From contig JAEHOE010000031.1 in assembly GCA_016858145.1 (NCBI GenBank), forward strand, positions 62,001 through 126,000: a stretch of 64,000 nucleotides of DNA. Reading direction: 5' to 3'. Below, piece after piece: positions 1 to 11,800 of the stretch. This DNA is from Edaphochlamys debaryana. Its lineage: Eukaryota; Chlorophyta; Chlorophyceae; Chlamydomonadales. The translations under genes were made by a program, and so were the position numbers. The notes under the pieces were generated by a model that saw only the letters and a program-made list of their open reading frames with translations, had not been told where the DNA came from and ran no database searches. Numbering within the stretch: the first letter of the stretch is position 1; each line of letters begins with the position of its first letter.

Positions 1-3000
1 CACGGCCGCCCTCGCAGAACGCCCCGTTGTCTGGGCCGTGAAGCCCACCGGTGCCCCGTTCAGCGGCCGGCCATTGCTGCGGGCTCGAGTGCTGGCGGCG
101 GTTGTCGTCCCATCCACGGTTACTGCAGCGCTCACGGCCCTGTACACCCTGCTGCGAAGGAGCCCACCGCGGGCCACGCCAGCCGCCAGGCGGCTCCGGC
201 GCACCGTGCGGCGGGCCGGCCATGCGGCCCGCCCTGTCTGTCACCCACGCGCCATGGCCGCCGCCAGGCCCTCCGGGGCCCCTCCATGCGCCCCGCTGTG
301 GGTGCATCACGCCGCCGCTGGAAGGCCCTGGCCCGTCGTGCCCTGGCATGCTGCCTCCCACGCCAAAGCCGCAGACATCACGGCTCCCGCCACCCCGCAA
401 CAGGCCCCGGTCGCGGTCAGGGTAGCCGGAGCTGTCATTGCCACGTGGGCCACTGCCCCAACCGTCACGGCTGCGGCCCGGAAAGGCGACTTGCGCTCGG
501 TGAGGGCTGTGTCGTGGGCTGCGGTTGCGCCGGCGACCGGCGCTGTGGCGGCTCCTGCTTCTGCTCCTGGATCGGTGCCGCCTTCGGCCTGGGCTGGGGC
601 TGCGGCTGCGCCTCACACGGCTGCGATGCGAAGCCTCGGGCGAAGGCCGCCGAGGTTGACCTTGACCCCGAGACGTGCCGGGGATGATGGCAGCGGTACG
701 CGAGCCCGCCCAAGGCTCGTCGTGCACTGGGACTGGGGGTGCGGCCCTGCTTGCTAATGCCGTGGGCGGTGGTAGCGGCGGCGGTGGTGGCAGGACGTCC
801 TCCGTGCGTGAAGGCGCACACGGAGGCGTTGGCGAGGGCGGCTGAAGGGTCTCAAAGAAGGATGGCGCGCCATCCTCTCCGTGAAGAAGAGTAACCGGTG
901 AGAGCCCCGAATCCTCCGCCACCTCCCAGAGGTCGCCCAGCTGCCGCCACCACTCCGCCCCGTAGTCCCGCAGCAGCTGCTCCCCGGGGGCGATGTCGCG
1001 GAGGGCCACCAGCACGGGGAGCACCAGGCCGCGGACGGACACGGGGAGGACCTGGAGGCAGGAAGGGAGCGGAGGTGGAAGAAGTCAAACCCAAGGTCTT
1101 TTAGCACCCCCCTGAACTCCTCATAGCCAAAGCGCTCTCTGCTGGCGGCTGGCCTGCCCTGCTTTCCCTCCCACCCTCTCACCATGCAGTTGGCCAGCGC
1201 GGCTGCGCCCTCCTTGTCGCCCACGTCGTTGCCGGGAGCCCACGCGCGGGGGTTGCGGCGGGGGTCGTTCACCAGCGCCGCCTCGTTGCCGTAGCCCAGC
1301 ATGCTCAGCTCACAGCCGTCAGCACCACACGGGGCGGGGCCCAGGCCGGGCAGGCGGAGCCTGAAAGAGCCGGCCAGAAAGCCCCACGCACTGTCGGCGT
1401 CACCAGCATTGCCCTCAGTCCTCGCCAGCACCGCCTGCTGGAGCTGCTCGCTCTGCCGTAGCCCCCGAGCCGCGTAGGCCTCAGCTTCTGAACCCGGCAT
1501 GACGTATCCCCCCACCACGCCCAGCACCCCGCCCGGCTTGATGGCCGCTCGGGCGAACAGACCCGCGCCGCCCCGCTCCGGGTCAGGGCCGGGGGCCACC
1601 AGGTCTGGGCTCAGGGGCAGGGGGCCTGAGGGAAGCGGGGCGTCCCAGTGGGTGTTGATGCCCAGGTGCCGGGCGAGGCGGGTGGCCAGGATGGGCCGAC
1701 GGAGGCCGTGGCGGGCAAAGGCGGTGGAGGTGGCAAGGGCGGCCGCCTCACTGCCGCCTGCACCCTCGTCGACGCCAGGGATGGAGATCTGCTGTGTGGC
1801 GGGATCAAGGGCCGCCAGCCCTGCACTGTCGCCGAGGCTGCTCGCCTCCCATTCCTGCATGGTCCGCCGCACGGAGGGCGCGAGGTCGGGGTGAAAGGTC
1901 AGCCCACACAGCTGCAGCTCGCCAGGCTGAAGAGGGGGCAGCGGCACGCCGGGTTGGAGGCAGCCGTGCAGGTGGGAGACGGAGGACGCAGGGACGTGGC
2001 CTGCCGCAGTGGCATTGGCAGCAGGCGTTGCGGCGTTGTCCCCGTGTCTGCCCTGCTCTGGCTGTTCAGGCTCCATTGACGCAGGCGTGCGCTCTGTGGC
2101 TGATCCAGCCCCAGCCGTCAGCGCCCGTTCCCCCGGACCGACCCCAAGCCCGTCGGCGCGAGCGTCGCTGGCGGGTTGCGCGAGGTGGGCCTCCTCAGCT
2201 GTCTCCACGGCCGGTGATGGCAGGCGAGGCACGGCACCTGTCTGGTCTGCTGCGTCCTCACGCGTCCGCCGCCGCTTGGCCAGTGGCTTGCCGGAGATGT
2301 GTGCATCAGCGGCTGCGGTCTGCGGAGCCCCTACTCCAGCAGCGCCTGCGCTGACGCTACGGTCACTTGCACGCCCGGCCCCAGGTGCGTCGGCGTCTGG
2401 TGACCTGGAGGCAGCTGCGTCCCCAGGGCTCGCTGCGTGCCGCTGCCACTGCTGGGGCTCCAAACTGATGCTGTACGGAGCCTCCTCTACCTCCGGCCCG
2501 GGAGGCGAGCGGCGCAGGGCCGCGGAGTCGTCTGCCTGCGCCATTACCGCCTCCGCGGCAGTGCTGGTGACGGGGATGCGGGCCTCTGTCGCGCAGGATG
2601 AGGCGGGGGCCTCAACACCCGCATCCGCAGTCTCCGTGGCCACAAGCGTCACAACGGCCGGGTTCTCGCCAGCGCCAACCGCCCGCCTCTTCCGCCGCCC
2701 GGCCGTGGGCACCGAGGCCGCTGCGGCGGCACCCCCGTCCATAACAGGCTCCGGCTGAGGTGCTCCTGGGCTCTCAGCGTTTGCACGCGTCCTAGCGCCG
2801 ACTGAAGGAGCTGTAATTGCTGCCTCCTCAGTCTTCGCTGCCATTGCGGTGCCCTGCTGCTCCTGCCGCTCTAGCTGGACGCTGTAACGCTGGCCATCCC
2901 CGCCGCCGGCTTGGTCAGATTGGGGCAGACGTCGCCAGAGGACCGCATCCCCTGGCTCCGCCCCCAGCGCCTTGAGCCAGGACCTCAGGCCCACCACCCG

Positions 3001-6000
3001 CCACGTGGCAGACGCCAGGCGCTGAGGGTGGTAGGCCATCAGCCGGACGCCCTCCAGCGGCTCGGGGCTGCAGCCTCCGCCCGCACCCGTGCCGCCCTCC
3101 GCCGGCCGCACCGACAGCGGCACACGGGTCAGGTGCTCCGCCCTGCCGGGATCGCTGACACCGAAGAAGCCCTCCACCAGAGCCTTGGGCAGCCCGGTGG
3201 AGTTGTAGGGGCCGAGGGTGCTGGTGGTGACGCGAACGCGGACCGCGTCTGCATCTGCAGAGAGGACAGCCGTCGGCTGCTTGCTGCGGGCAGAGCGCTT
3301 GCTTGGTGAAGGCGCAGCGCTCGCGCCCGAAGCCCCCAAGGCAGCGGCGCCCTTGAGCTCAGCAGCGCCCAGCTTGGCGCCCCGCCCCGCAGGCCGGGCT
3401 TTCGCCACAGGAAGGCCTGCACCCTCGCCCCCGGCGATGGCGGCTCGCGCTGCCTTCGCAGCCCGGCGCTCCGGGGGTGCGGCCATGGCCAGCAGGCTGC
3501 CGGCCAGAGGGTCGGGCAGTCTGGCGGCCTTGGGTTGGCGGGGGACTGGCTGGAGCTGCGGCGGCGGCGGCCGCGGCGGCGCTGCAGGGCTGCGCCGGCT
3601 CTCGGCCCCTTCGCCACCATCTACGTCACCCCCGCCTTCCGTTGACTCCTCTGTAACCGCCTCGATACCGTCCGTCTCGTGCCCGTCCTCTTGCTTGACC
3701 GCCTCGTCTGCATGCTGCCCTCCACCATGCTGCCCTGACGCTGGCCGGAGAGTGAGCGTGAAGTCTCTGGGTGGCTTGAAGCTGACGTGCACCTGGTCGC
3801 CCTCCGCCACGCCACGGTACGCCATCCAGCCGCCCAGGCCCAGCAGCTTGCAGATGGCCTTGCGGCCGGGGCAGGCCGGGGTGACGGAGAGAGTGGCGTC
3901 TATCAGGAGGCCGCCGTCACCGCCGCCGCTTGGGTCCTCCGCACCCTCGCCGGAGCTGGCATCCCGCAGCCGCAGGGGCAGGCCCAGCGGCGCCGCGGGG
4001 CTGGTGCCTGCCTCTGCGGCGGGCTGCAGCTCCAGCCCTGCGTCAGCGGCGAAGGCCGAGTGAGCGACCAGGTAGCCGCCGCGGAGCATCTTCGCCGTCA
4101 CCGGGACCTCCAGCGTAAAGCGGCACAGCCGCGGGCCCGTGGCCCCCTCTGGTGCCGCCGCCTCAGCAACCGCAGCCGGCGACGCCCGTGCTGCCGGGGC
4201 AGCTGAGGGCTGTGCGGCCATAGCTGTGCCTGACTTCGTCGATGCTGCGGACCCGGCCGTTGGCAGCTGTGCACTAGACGAGGAGCAGAGCTCGGCGCCC
4301 AGATCAGCCGGCTGCGGCTGCGGTGAAGGCAGACGCAGCTCAGCCCCGGGCATGCCCTCCCTCGGAGCACGTGCAGCTGACGCGAACACGGCAGGGGAGT
4401 GACCCATAGCCACCGGCGCATCGGCTGGGCGCCCCAAAGGCAGCCACTCGATACGGCCCATGTCGGTGCCGGCGTCAGCCGCAGACGCCAGTGCCCCGCC
4501 AGGCATAGCGGTACACGCCTGAGCGGGGGGAAGTATGAGAGGGTTTAGGCTGCGCTCAAGTTCTGGCATGTTAGAGTGGATTGTGCAGGATGGCCAGATG
4601 CAGAGACGGTTACAGCGCAAGAAAGCGGGCGCGCCCAGGTCCCACAACGCTTACCCTCCACTGCACGCACCTGAATACGTGGTGGGTACTCGTGAGCGTA
4701 GAGGGGCAACGCCCATGGCGGCGAAGGCCCCGAGCCGGCGGCCTCGCCCTGGATGGCAGAGGCGCCCCGGAACAGCTGCTGAGCGCCGGCATCGCGCGCT
4801 CCCCAAGGCCAGCCGTACTTCGGGAGTTGGTTGCCCGCGCGCAGCCGACGCCGCCTCTTCACGCCCCCACCAGCGGCCCCTGCGTCAGGGACCGCTGCGT
4901 CCGCCTCTTCGGGGCCGGAGGGGGACACGTCGGAGAAGACTTGCGGAGCGTCAGGGCCGCCCCAGCCCGCCAGTATGCCTGGAGCCTGGTATGTTTGCTC
5001 CGGCAGGCCCAGGCCCTCCGCATGCAGCGGATGCTGAGGAAACGCCAGCTGGGGCGGCAGCATGGCCATAGCGAAGGGCGCTGCATGTGGGCTGCAGTTC
5101 ACAGCCTCAGCCCCACCGATGGCCCCCTGGCGCGACAGACGCCGGAAGGGGGCCGTGACTGCCGCTTGGGGCGCAGAAGCAGCGGTCCACGGCTGCGTGC
5201 GGCTCAAGCGAGCCGCTGTTGAGGCCGCAGGCGAACCGGGGCCGTCCTCGCTATCGGCACCAGCGCCCTCCGACCCGCCCCGAAGCAGGAGCAGCAGGTG
5301 AGCGCCGAGGGCTAGCTCGCGGCGGTCTGGCTGGTCGGCCGCGTCCCTCTGCAGCTCCCACGCAGCGTCCCCTTGCTGCTCCGTGGAGGCATCCTCTCGC
5401 TGCAGCTGCCCGTACCCGGCCGGCAGCGAGGGTCGGACCGCCGCTGCTGCCTGCCTAGGGTCACAGTGGGGCCTGGGGAACGAAGCCGGGGCGTCATGGC
5501 CGGCAGCCGGCATGGAGTCGCAGCTGTCCGCGCCGAACAGGACGTCCAGCATGGACTGCATAGCGGGCGAGGGCGGCGGCTCCGCGCCGGGCGCCGACGG
5601 CCATCGGGGGCTGGACACCACCGGTGAAGCGGGCAGGGAGCCACGCTGCGCCCCTGGGAGCGCCCACATGGCACGTGGCCCTGCGTGATGGCTGGGCGTG
5701 CCGAGTGCGTGTGTCCCTGGGCTGAACCCCCATAACGGCGCAGGGGCCGCTGGCGCCGCCCCGAAGTCCCAGGGGGAGTGATATGGTACACCGCCGCTGG
5801 CAAGAACCGCGGCGGTGCCGTCCTCGCTAGCTTCGAAGGGCAGGCCTAGGCCAGCCGTACCGCCCTGGACACCCTGCCCTCTCTGGCCCCAGGGCTGGAG
5901 CCTCTGCCAGCGCCCGCCCGGCCCCTCCCGCCAGCCCTCCACATCGAAATGGGTCGGGTCGCCACTGCTGTGGGGCCGGAACAGGACCCAGTCGCCCTCG

Positions 6001-6469
6001 TGCAGCCATAGCACCCGGGTCAGGCGGGAGAAGGCGTTGAGGCGCATGGTGTGCTCGCTGCTCCGCATCACCACAAACTCCACCTGCCGCCAGGGGGGAA
6101 AGCAGGGCGGGCATGTGGGTCGTGCGTTCCGCAGCTGTAAGCGCAACTATTGTGCCAAGGCATGCATCATACCATCATGGCACAACTACTGACCCCAGCA
6201 CCACGACGCGGACCCACCTCCACCGAGTGTTGCTCCTCAGGCCCAAAGTGCAGCCGCAGGGGTCGCTTGCCCTGCAGGCACGAGCTTAGGCTGCGGAAGA
6301 CCCCGCCCTCCGCCTTCATGGCTGCTGACACGACCATCCGAGCCAGGTCTGACCGGGTCAGCACCTTGCCGCAGCGGCGGCCGCCGAGGCTGCCGCCCGC
6401 CGCTGACGCCAGGCCCTGCATGGCCTGAGCTGGCGTACCCATGGCAGCATCTGCCTCCACCACCTCCAT
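1..6469 (-). CDS. G1: B3-like array / SET-domain / SR-tail protein (3' end outside window)
   Basis: Likely chromatin protein: B3-like DNA-binding-type domains fused to a SET (lysine methyltransferase) domain. Four exons read in phase: 6469-6218, 6083-4671, 4518-1183 and 1051 to beyond the left edge; at least 2,000 residues. Domain B (about residues 33-132) has KVLTRSDLARM and, after a phase-0 intron, EGDWVLFRPH and DVEGWREG. D (about 690-810) has VPVTAKMLRGG and LGLGGWM; E is at about 980-1105. SET (about 1400-1712) has RGGAGLFARAAIKP, NEAALVNDPRR, ANCM followed after the intron by VLPVSVRG, and LLRDYGAEWW with the expected catalytic Tyr. The tail becomes Arg-Ser then Gly/Arg-rich. AKRRRT is a possible nuclear signal. 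The start is uncertain: ATG 6469 lies just before B, and no domain A like that of the paralogues is recognisable upstream, although a donor-like CAG/GTGAGC lies near 6635. Exon phase is seen; methyltransferase activity is inferred. Confidence 0.72.
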
Positions 6470-7989
6470 TACAGGTGAGGCTTGACTGCACGGGTTGGAC
6501 ACGGGCGGGGCAGGATGCAGTGTCTGTTGCCCAGGGAAGCCAAGGGGCAAGAGAGTCCACAGGCAGGGCCCCCAGGCAACAGAGTTCACACGGTGCAGGG
6601 ACCCGGCCCAGACTCATCAGATGGCAGGCTCACCTGTGCGGCGGGCGCGGTGCCCAGACCACGAGCTGCGCCGCTTGCAACTTAGCTTAGCAGCGCTCCG
6701 CGCCGAAGCGCAGATGATGCCATTCGCGTGGCTCCGCTTGGCTGCGGGCGCGGGGGAGGAAGCCGTGAGCCACGGCAGTAGGCAGCGGGGCGACGGCCGC
6801 GGAGCTGTGCAAGCCTCGCACCCTCGCACCTGAGACACAGCAGCTGCGGCGTAAGCGATGCGGAGCAGGCTAGGGCCCCGCGAGAGCGGTCGTCGAGCAG
6901 GCCACGAGCGCTGCGGTTGCGTCACCTCTTGAGAGGGAGGACCTGCAGAGCGTGGACAGTGCCTAGCGCTCTTGCTTCAGACGTCCTTGACCGTATGCAA
7001 AGTGGAAAGGCCGCGATCCTGATGTGGCCACGTTGCGTATGACAGGCGACCCATGGGGTCCCTTGATCGGCTCCCACGGCACCCGCGGCAACACTGACCT
7101 GATCGACTGACCCGCTCTTCAGCCTGGCAGTCCTTGCAACGGCAAAGGGAGCCGTGGGGAGCCGTGGGGTGAACGCGGGCACGTCGGCCCGGTCCAAGAA
7201 GCGCCACCGCCCCGCCGCTACTGCAGTGGGCATACAGGGCTGCGGGCGGGATCTGCTGGCGTCAAGTCGAGGCTTGCGAGAGGAGTGCTTTCGGCAACCA
7301 CAGGCAGCTTCAGCGGCCGCCTTGATCCCAGAAGCTCACAAGTTGCCTGGGTGTTCAGCCTTGGGCACGCCTGGGGCATTGGGCAGGTGCGGCGCGGCAT
7401 GCGCCGTGCGCGGCCCGCGCAAACGACGTGCACGTGACTGCAGGCGTGTAGCTGGCCGCCTCGGCTCCGAAATGCACCGGCGCGATACTGAGCAGCAACA
7501 GGGGCTCGGGCTGCCATCATCATCGCGTCCCTCCGCTTTCAACGGCAACATAACTAGCCTTTGCGCTGAAATTAAGATTCGCGTACTTGTGGTAAGCAAG
7601 CAAGTCGGCTACACGGTGTGCGAGGCAGCCTCACACCAAGGGGCATGCTGCCGCAGCTGTCAACGCGCAGCGTTCGAGAGTTGTAACGTAATATGTGCAA
7701 TACGCGACCAGTTGCGACATCGCAGTCCAGCATGCAGTAGTGGCGGTGGCGTGTCGCGAAGCGGGCGTTGACCGGTACCCGGGTGTGAGTGCGTGCCCGT
7801 CAGCGCTGCTCACAGCCCCCGCCGACCCCCGCCGACCCTTTCCGCGTTATCGCGTGTTCCTCTCTGCGACCCGCGAGGACTCAAGGAACTAAAATTACGC
7901 TTGCCCGCCAAACAAACAGGGCGCTCACAAAGTTCCCGCCGAACGGCATGCCCTGCCAAGGGTAATCAAATTACCAGTGTTTCGAGAAT

Positions 7990-8120
7990 CGGGTACTAGT
8001 ACCCGATCGGGTACTGAGAAAATAATTCGGGCTTTTTTGCACGGGTACCAAAATATAACTCGGAAGGCCCCCAGTAACCGCACGGGTACTATAAAACTGT
8101 TGGCTACCCCCGGCTAGTAC
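7990..8120. promoter_or_regulatory. Cluster of six GTAC cores with a 16-bp perfect palindrome
   Basis: GTAC occurs at 7993, 7999, 8011, 8045, 8086 and 8117, mostly as GGGTAC or GTACCC. The first two form the perfect palindrome CGGGTACTAGTACCCG (7990-8005). In Chlamydomonas, GTAC is the core bound by the SBP-domain factor CRR1 (copper and hypoxia response), so this could be a regulatory element; it lies about 1.5 kb upstream of the G1 start as modelled. GTAC is only four bases, so function is inference. Confidence 0.3.
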
Positions 8121-8630
8121 CCGGGCGGCTTGGGCGAAACGGGGCCGGGGGCGGGGCCCGGGTGTCGGGGCTCCGGACGGGGGAAGCGGGGAGGGCCGCA
8201 CGGCACGACCACGCGACCAGCCACAACTTTCCACAGTTTCTTTTCCTTCGCGTCTTCGCCACCGCTTGATCACTCCTAGACACATGTCATAGCTATGGCT
8301 CCAAAGCCTGAGCCTTAAGTCCTGAGCAACACTAGGCCCACGTCGTTCTTTCCGGGCGGCCGGCAGACCGCAGCTGTGGTTCCAGCTAGCTCAAACAACG
8401 CATGCCAAACGCACTGAACCGGTGGCTAGCTCAAATAACGCACTGAACAACGGATGCCGCTGATTTTATTGTGCTTCCTGCTGGGCTGGTGGGCCAGACT
8501 GGGTCAGGCGGGACTGTTGAGCCTTCTTTCAGCCTTGTTGCGTAGCTCATTAGTTGAAACTCTCAGCCCTCCTTACGTAGAGATCTACAGCGAAAATCGT
8601 GCAATTTGATACCCATATTGCGCAAATTTT

Positions 8631-8686
8631 GTACTATGTACTATGTACTATGTACTATGTACTATGTACTATGTACTATGTACTAT
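8631..8686. repeat. Microsatellite, eight perfect copies of GTACTAT
   Basis: Eight head-to-tail perfect copies of the 7-mer GTACTAT lie in a locally AT-rich stretch about 200 bp beyond the G2 stop codon. Each unit carries a GTAC core. Perfect copies suggest recent expansion or an actively slipping tract. Confidence 0.95.
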
Positions 8687-8879
8687 GGAATGGAGGGGCT
8701 CTAAAGGTTTTCGAAACACTGCAAATTACCCTTGGCCCTGCTAAGTGCTAACATGCTTTGCATGCACTATCGTCGATGGCGGGATCTGCCGCTATGTCTA
8801 TTGCGCACTTGACAGCTCCATCCTGCATGCTGCCCTGCTATGCTCCTCGCCCGGACTTCGGTCCTGTCATGCTAACCCC

Positions 8880-11800
8880 TCACCAACCCCTCACCAATTC
8901 CACCCCAAACTTGCGGCCTTCCGCCACAACCGCCGCCACGGGCGACAGCAGCAGCATATCTCCTGGTACCGCCTTGAGCGCTGCAAACAGCTCCCCTAGC
9001 CCGCGCAGCCGCAGACCGCCATCCGAGCACAGAGACGCCTCCACCTGTGGGAAGGGGCGACAACAAGGTCATCCAGGTCAACACGGTTACCATGGACTTC
9101 AGGTACAGGATGGAAGGAACAAGGCAGGCTCGGGGAAGGGCCCATGTCCCCGGGAGCCTTCTACACAAATCAGCTTGCCCTCCCCTCCCCACTTGCCGCC
9201 CATAGCTGCCGGACCCCCTTGGCTTTTGCCGCCGGGATGTCGCGCGTCTCAAGGTGGACGGCCGGGCTGGCGCCACTCTGCAGGGCGGTCAGAAGCTCGT
9301 CCAGTAGGCTGCTGCTCCCGACGACCGGTGCCGGGAACACGAGCCGGCCCCAGCTGAGGTCCGAGGCCCTGAGCTGCCTGCCGCGGAGCTCCCAGTCCGC
9401 CGGCAGCGCTGGTGGTAGCTGCTTGGGCGACTGCGTGGAGGTTGGTGGTGCAGCAGGTGGAGGAGGAGGCGGTACCGACGGCGGCAGAGCGGGAAACCCA
9501 GCCGTTGTCGCGCCCTTGGCGGCCTTCCCTTGCCGATCGGCCGAGGGCGGGCCGGGCGGTACTGGGGCGCACTGCGCCTGCCGGTGCTCAGACCCCAGGA
9601 CACGCCCGCTCTCCCTGGACTGGTCCCGACCAGGGTCCTGGCGCGGCTGGCTGTCACCAGCCCTCGATACACGCATCGAGGGGCCCCGTGGGGGCGGGCT
9701 GCGGGACTGGCTGCGGGATCGGCCGCGAGTCCCAGCCCTCCTGCTGTGCTCATGCCGCCGGTCCTGGCTGTCATGCCGGGTGCGGTCGTGCGGGCGGGGG
9801 CGGGGGCTGCGCCGGGCAAAAGCCGCCTGCTCGCGGCGAGGGCCCGGCGGACTTCGGCTGCGGCTCCTCCGCCCTCCGGAGGTGCCGCGGCACCTGCTCC
9901 TGCTCCTGTCCTTGCTCCTGCTCGCACTTCTGCTCCCGCTCCTGCTCCTCGTGCTCCGCTGCGTGCAACGGGCCTCCGGCTGCGGCTGAGGGCGGGGGGA
10001 TTCTGGCACCTGCACCGAAAACGCGGCCACACTGCCTGGCGTGGGGCCCAGACAGTGTGGGGAGGAAGGATTCCCCCTGGCAGGCTCCGCCAGCAAGCTG
10101 ACCGGCGGTCCAGCACTGCCGCACCCGGGTAACCCCGGCTCTGTTGCCACTGAGCCGAGGGGTCCAGGCATGTGGGCTCGGCTGATGCTCTGAACAACGG
10201 ATGCAGGCGCGTTAGGGTCGTGCAAAAGACGCGCAGGGCTCAGCCCTGCGTCCTCGACCACCTCCCATACGTCCGCCAGGTCCCGCCACCACTCCGCCCC
10301 GTAGTCCCGCAGCAGCTGCTCCCCGGGGGCGATGTCGCGGAGGGCCACCAGCACGGGGAGCACCAGGCCGCGGATGGACACGGGGAGGACCTGGGGAGGG
10401 GAGGGCGAAGGTGAGGCCGTCGGTGCCCGACAGCTGAAAGGAGTTGAGTCACAGGCTCAGCAGTTGGCCCATCAGCATGCTCCCGGCCCCTCCCGGCCCG
10501 CTCACCATGCAGTTGGCCTGGGCGGCTGCGCCCTCCTCGTCGCCCACGTCGTTGCCGGGAGCCCACGCGCGGGGGTTGCGGCGGGGGTCGTTCACCAGCG
10601 CCGCCTCGTTGCCGTAGCCCAGCATGCTCAGCTCACAGCCGTCCGCGCCACACGGGGAGGGGCCCAGGCCGGGCAGGCGGAGGCGGAAAGAGCCGGCTAG
10701 AAAGCCCCACGAACTGTCAGCGTCCTCGGCATTGCCGCCCGCTCGGTCTGTCATGGCCGCTTGGAGCTGCTCGCTCTGCCGTAGCCCCCGCGCTGCGTAG
10801 GTCTCTGCCACTGCCCTGGGCATGGCGTATCCCCCCACCACGCCCAGCACCCAGCTCGGCTTGATGGCCGCTCGGGCGAACAGACCCGCGCCGCCCCGCT
10901 CCGGGTCAGGGCCGGGGGCCACCAGGTCTGGGCTCAGGGGCAGGGGGCCCGAGGGAAGCGGGGCGTCCCAGTGGGTGTAGATGCCCAGGTGCCGGGCGAG
11001 GCGGGTGGCAAGGATGGGCCGGCGGAGGCCGTGGCGGGAAACGGCGGTGGAGGCGGCAAGGGCTGCCGCCTCACTGCCGCCTGCATTGCTATCTACACCA
11101 GGGATGGAGATCTGCCGTGTGCTGGGGTCACAGCGGGCCAGGACTGCATTGCCGCCGAGGCTGCTCGCCTCCCATTCCCGCATTGCCCGCCGCACGGAGG
11201 GCGTGAGGTCGGGGTGGAAGGTCAGCCCACACAGCCGCAGCTCGCCAGGCTGCAGAGGGGGCAGCGGCACGCCGGGAGGGAGGCAGCCGTGCAGGTGGGA
11301 GACGGAGGACGCGGGGAGGAGGGAAGAGGACAACGAGGGTGTGGGTAGGCCATTAACATCCAGACTGAGATGTGTACCAGGTTGCTGTCGGAAAGCCGCA
11401 ACGGTACACGCGTCGTCGAGCTGCGCCGGGCCCCTTGCGCAGGGCTGGATGGTGGCCGGCGGAGCTGCCTTCACATCCAGAGCCTGGGCGCTGCCCGGGA
11501 ACGAGCTGACCCGCCTCCAGGTCCTCCGCTCCGGCCCGTCGCAACCAGACGCAGGGCCTGGGGTGAGAGCAACCTCCACCTTGGGCGACATCGCGGCGGG
11601 AGGCCCTTGTGACCGGGTTGCGGCGCCGCCACCCTGACCTTCCCTCTGCGTGCTGTCTAGGACCGGTACGCCTGCCCCTGGCGTGTCCTCAACCTCCTCT
11701 CTGCCGCCTTCTTGTGCCTGCCGCTCGACACGCACGGTGAAGTGCGGGGCTCCGTTCGGTCTGGGCGGCATCCGACTCCACACCATGACGTCGCCCACAA

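Larger units (their letters stand above)
6470..8879. other. Region between G1 5' end and G2 3' end
   Basis: About 2.4 kb without a convincing gene. It should hold the G1 promoter (minus strand) and the G2 3' UTR and poly(A) region (minus strand). A minus-strand open frame at 6925-6636 ends at a good donor-like junction and could be a 5' exon of G1, but its translation does not match domain A. Base composition falls towards AT between about 7.9 and 8.8 kb, with six GTAC cores at 7993-8120, a palindrome at 7990-8005 and a heptamer array at 8631-8686. No RNA gene or transposon protein was recognised. Confidence 0.5.

Noticed and set aside
6636..6925. Possible 5' exon of G1 carrying a decayed domain A
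   Set aside because: There is a good donor, but no frame aligns convincingly with the PPG-x-PE or LWRDG motifs of domain A.
9144..10132. Plus-strand open frames opposite the G2 SR tail
   Set aside because: Low-complexity mirror of Arg-Ser codons; no domain and no splice structure.
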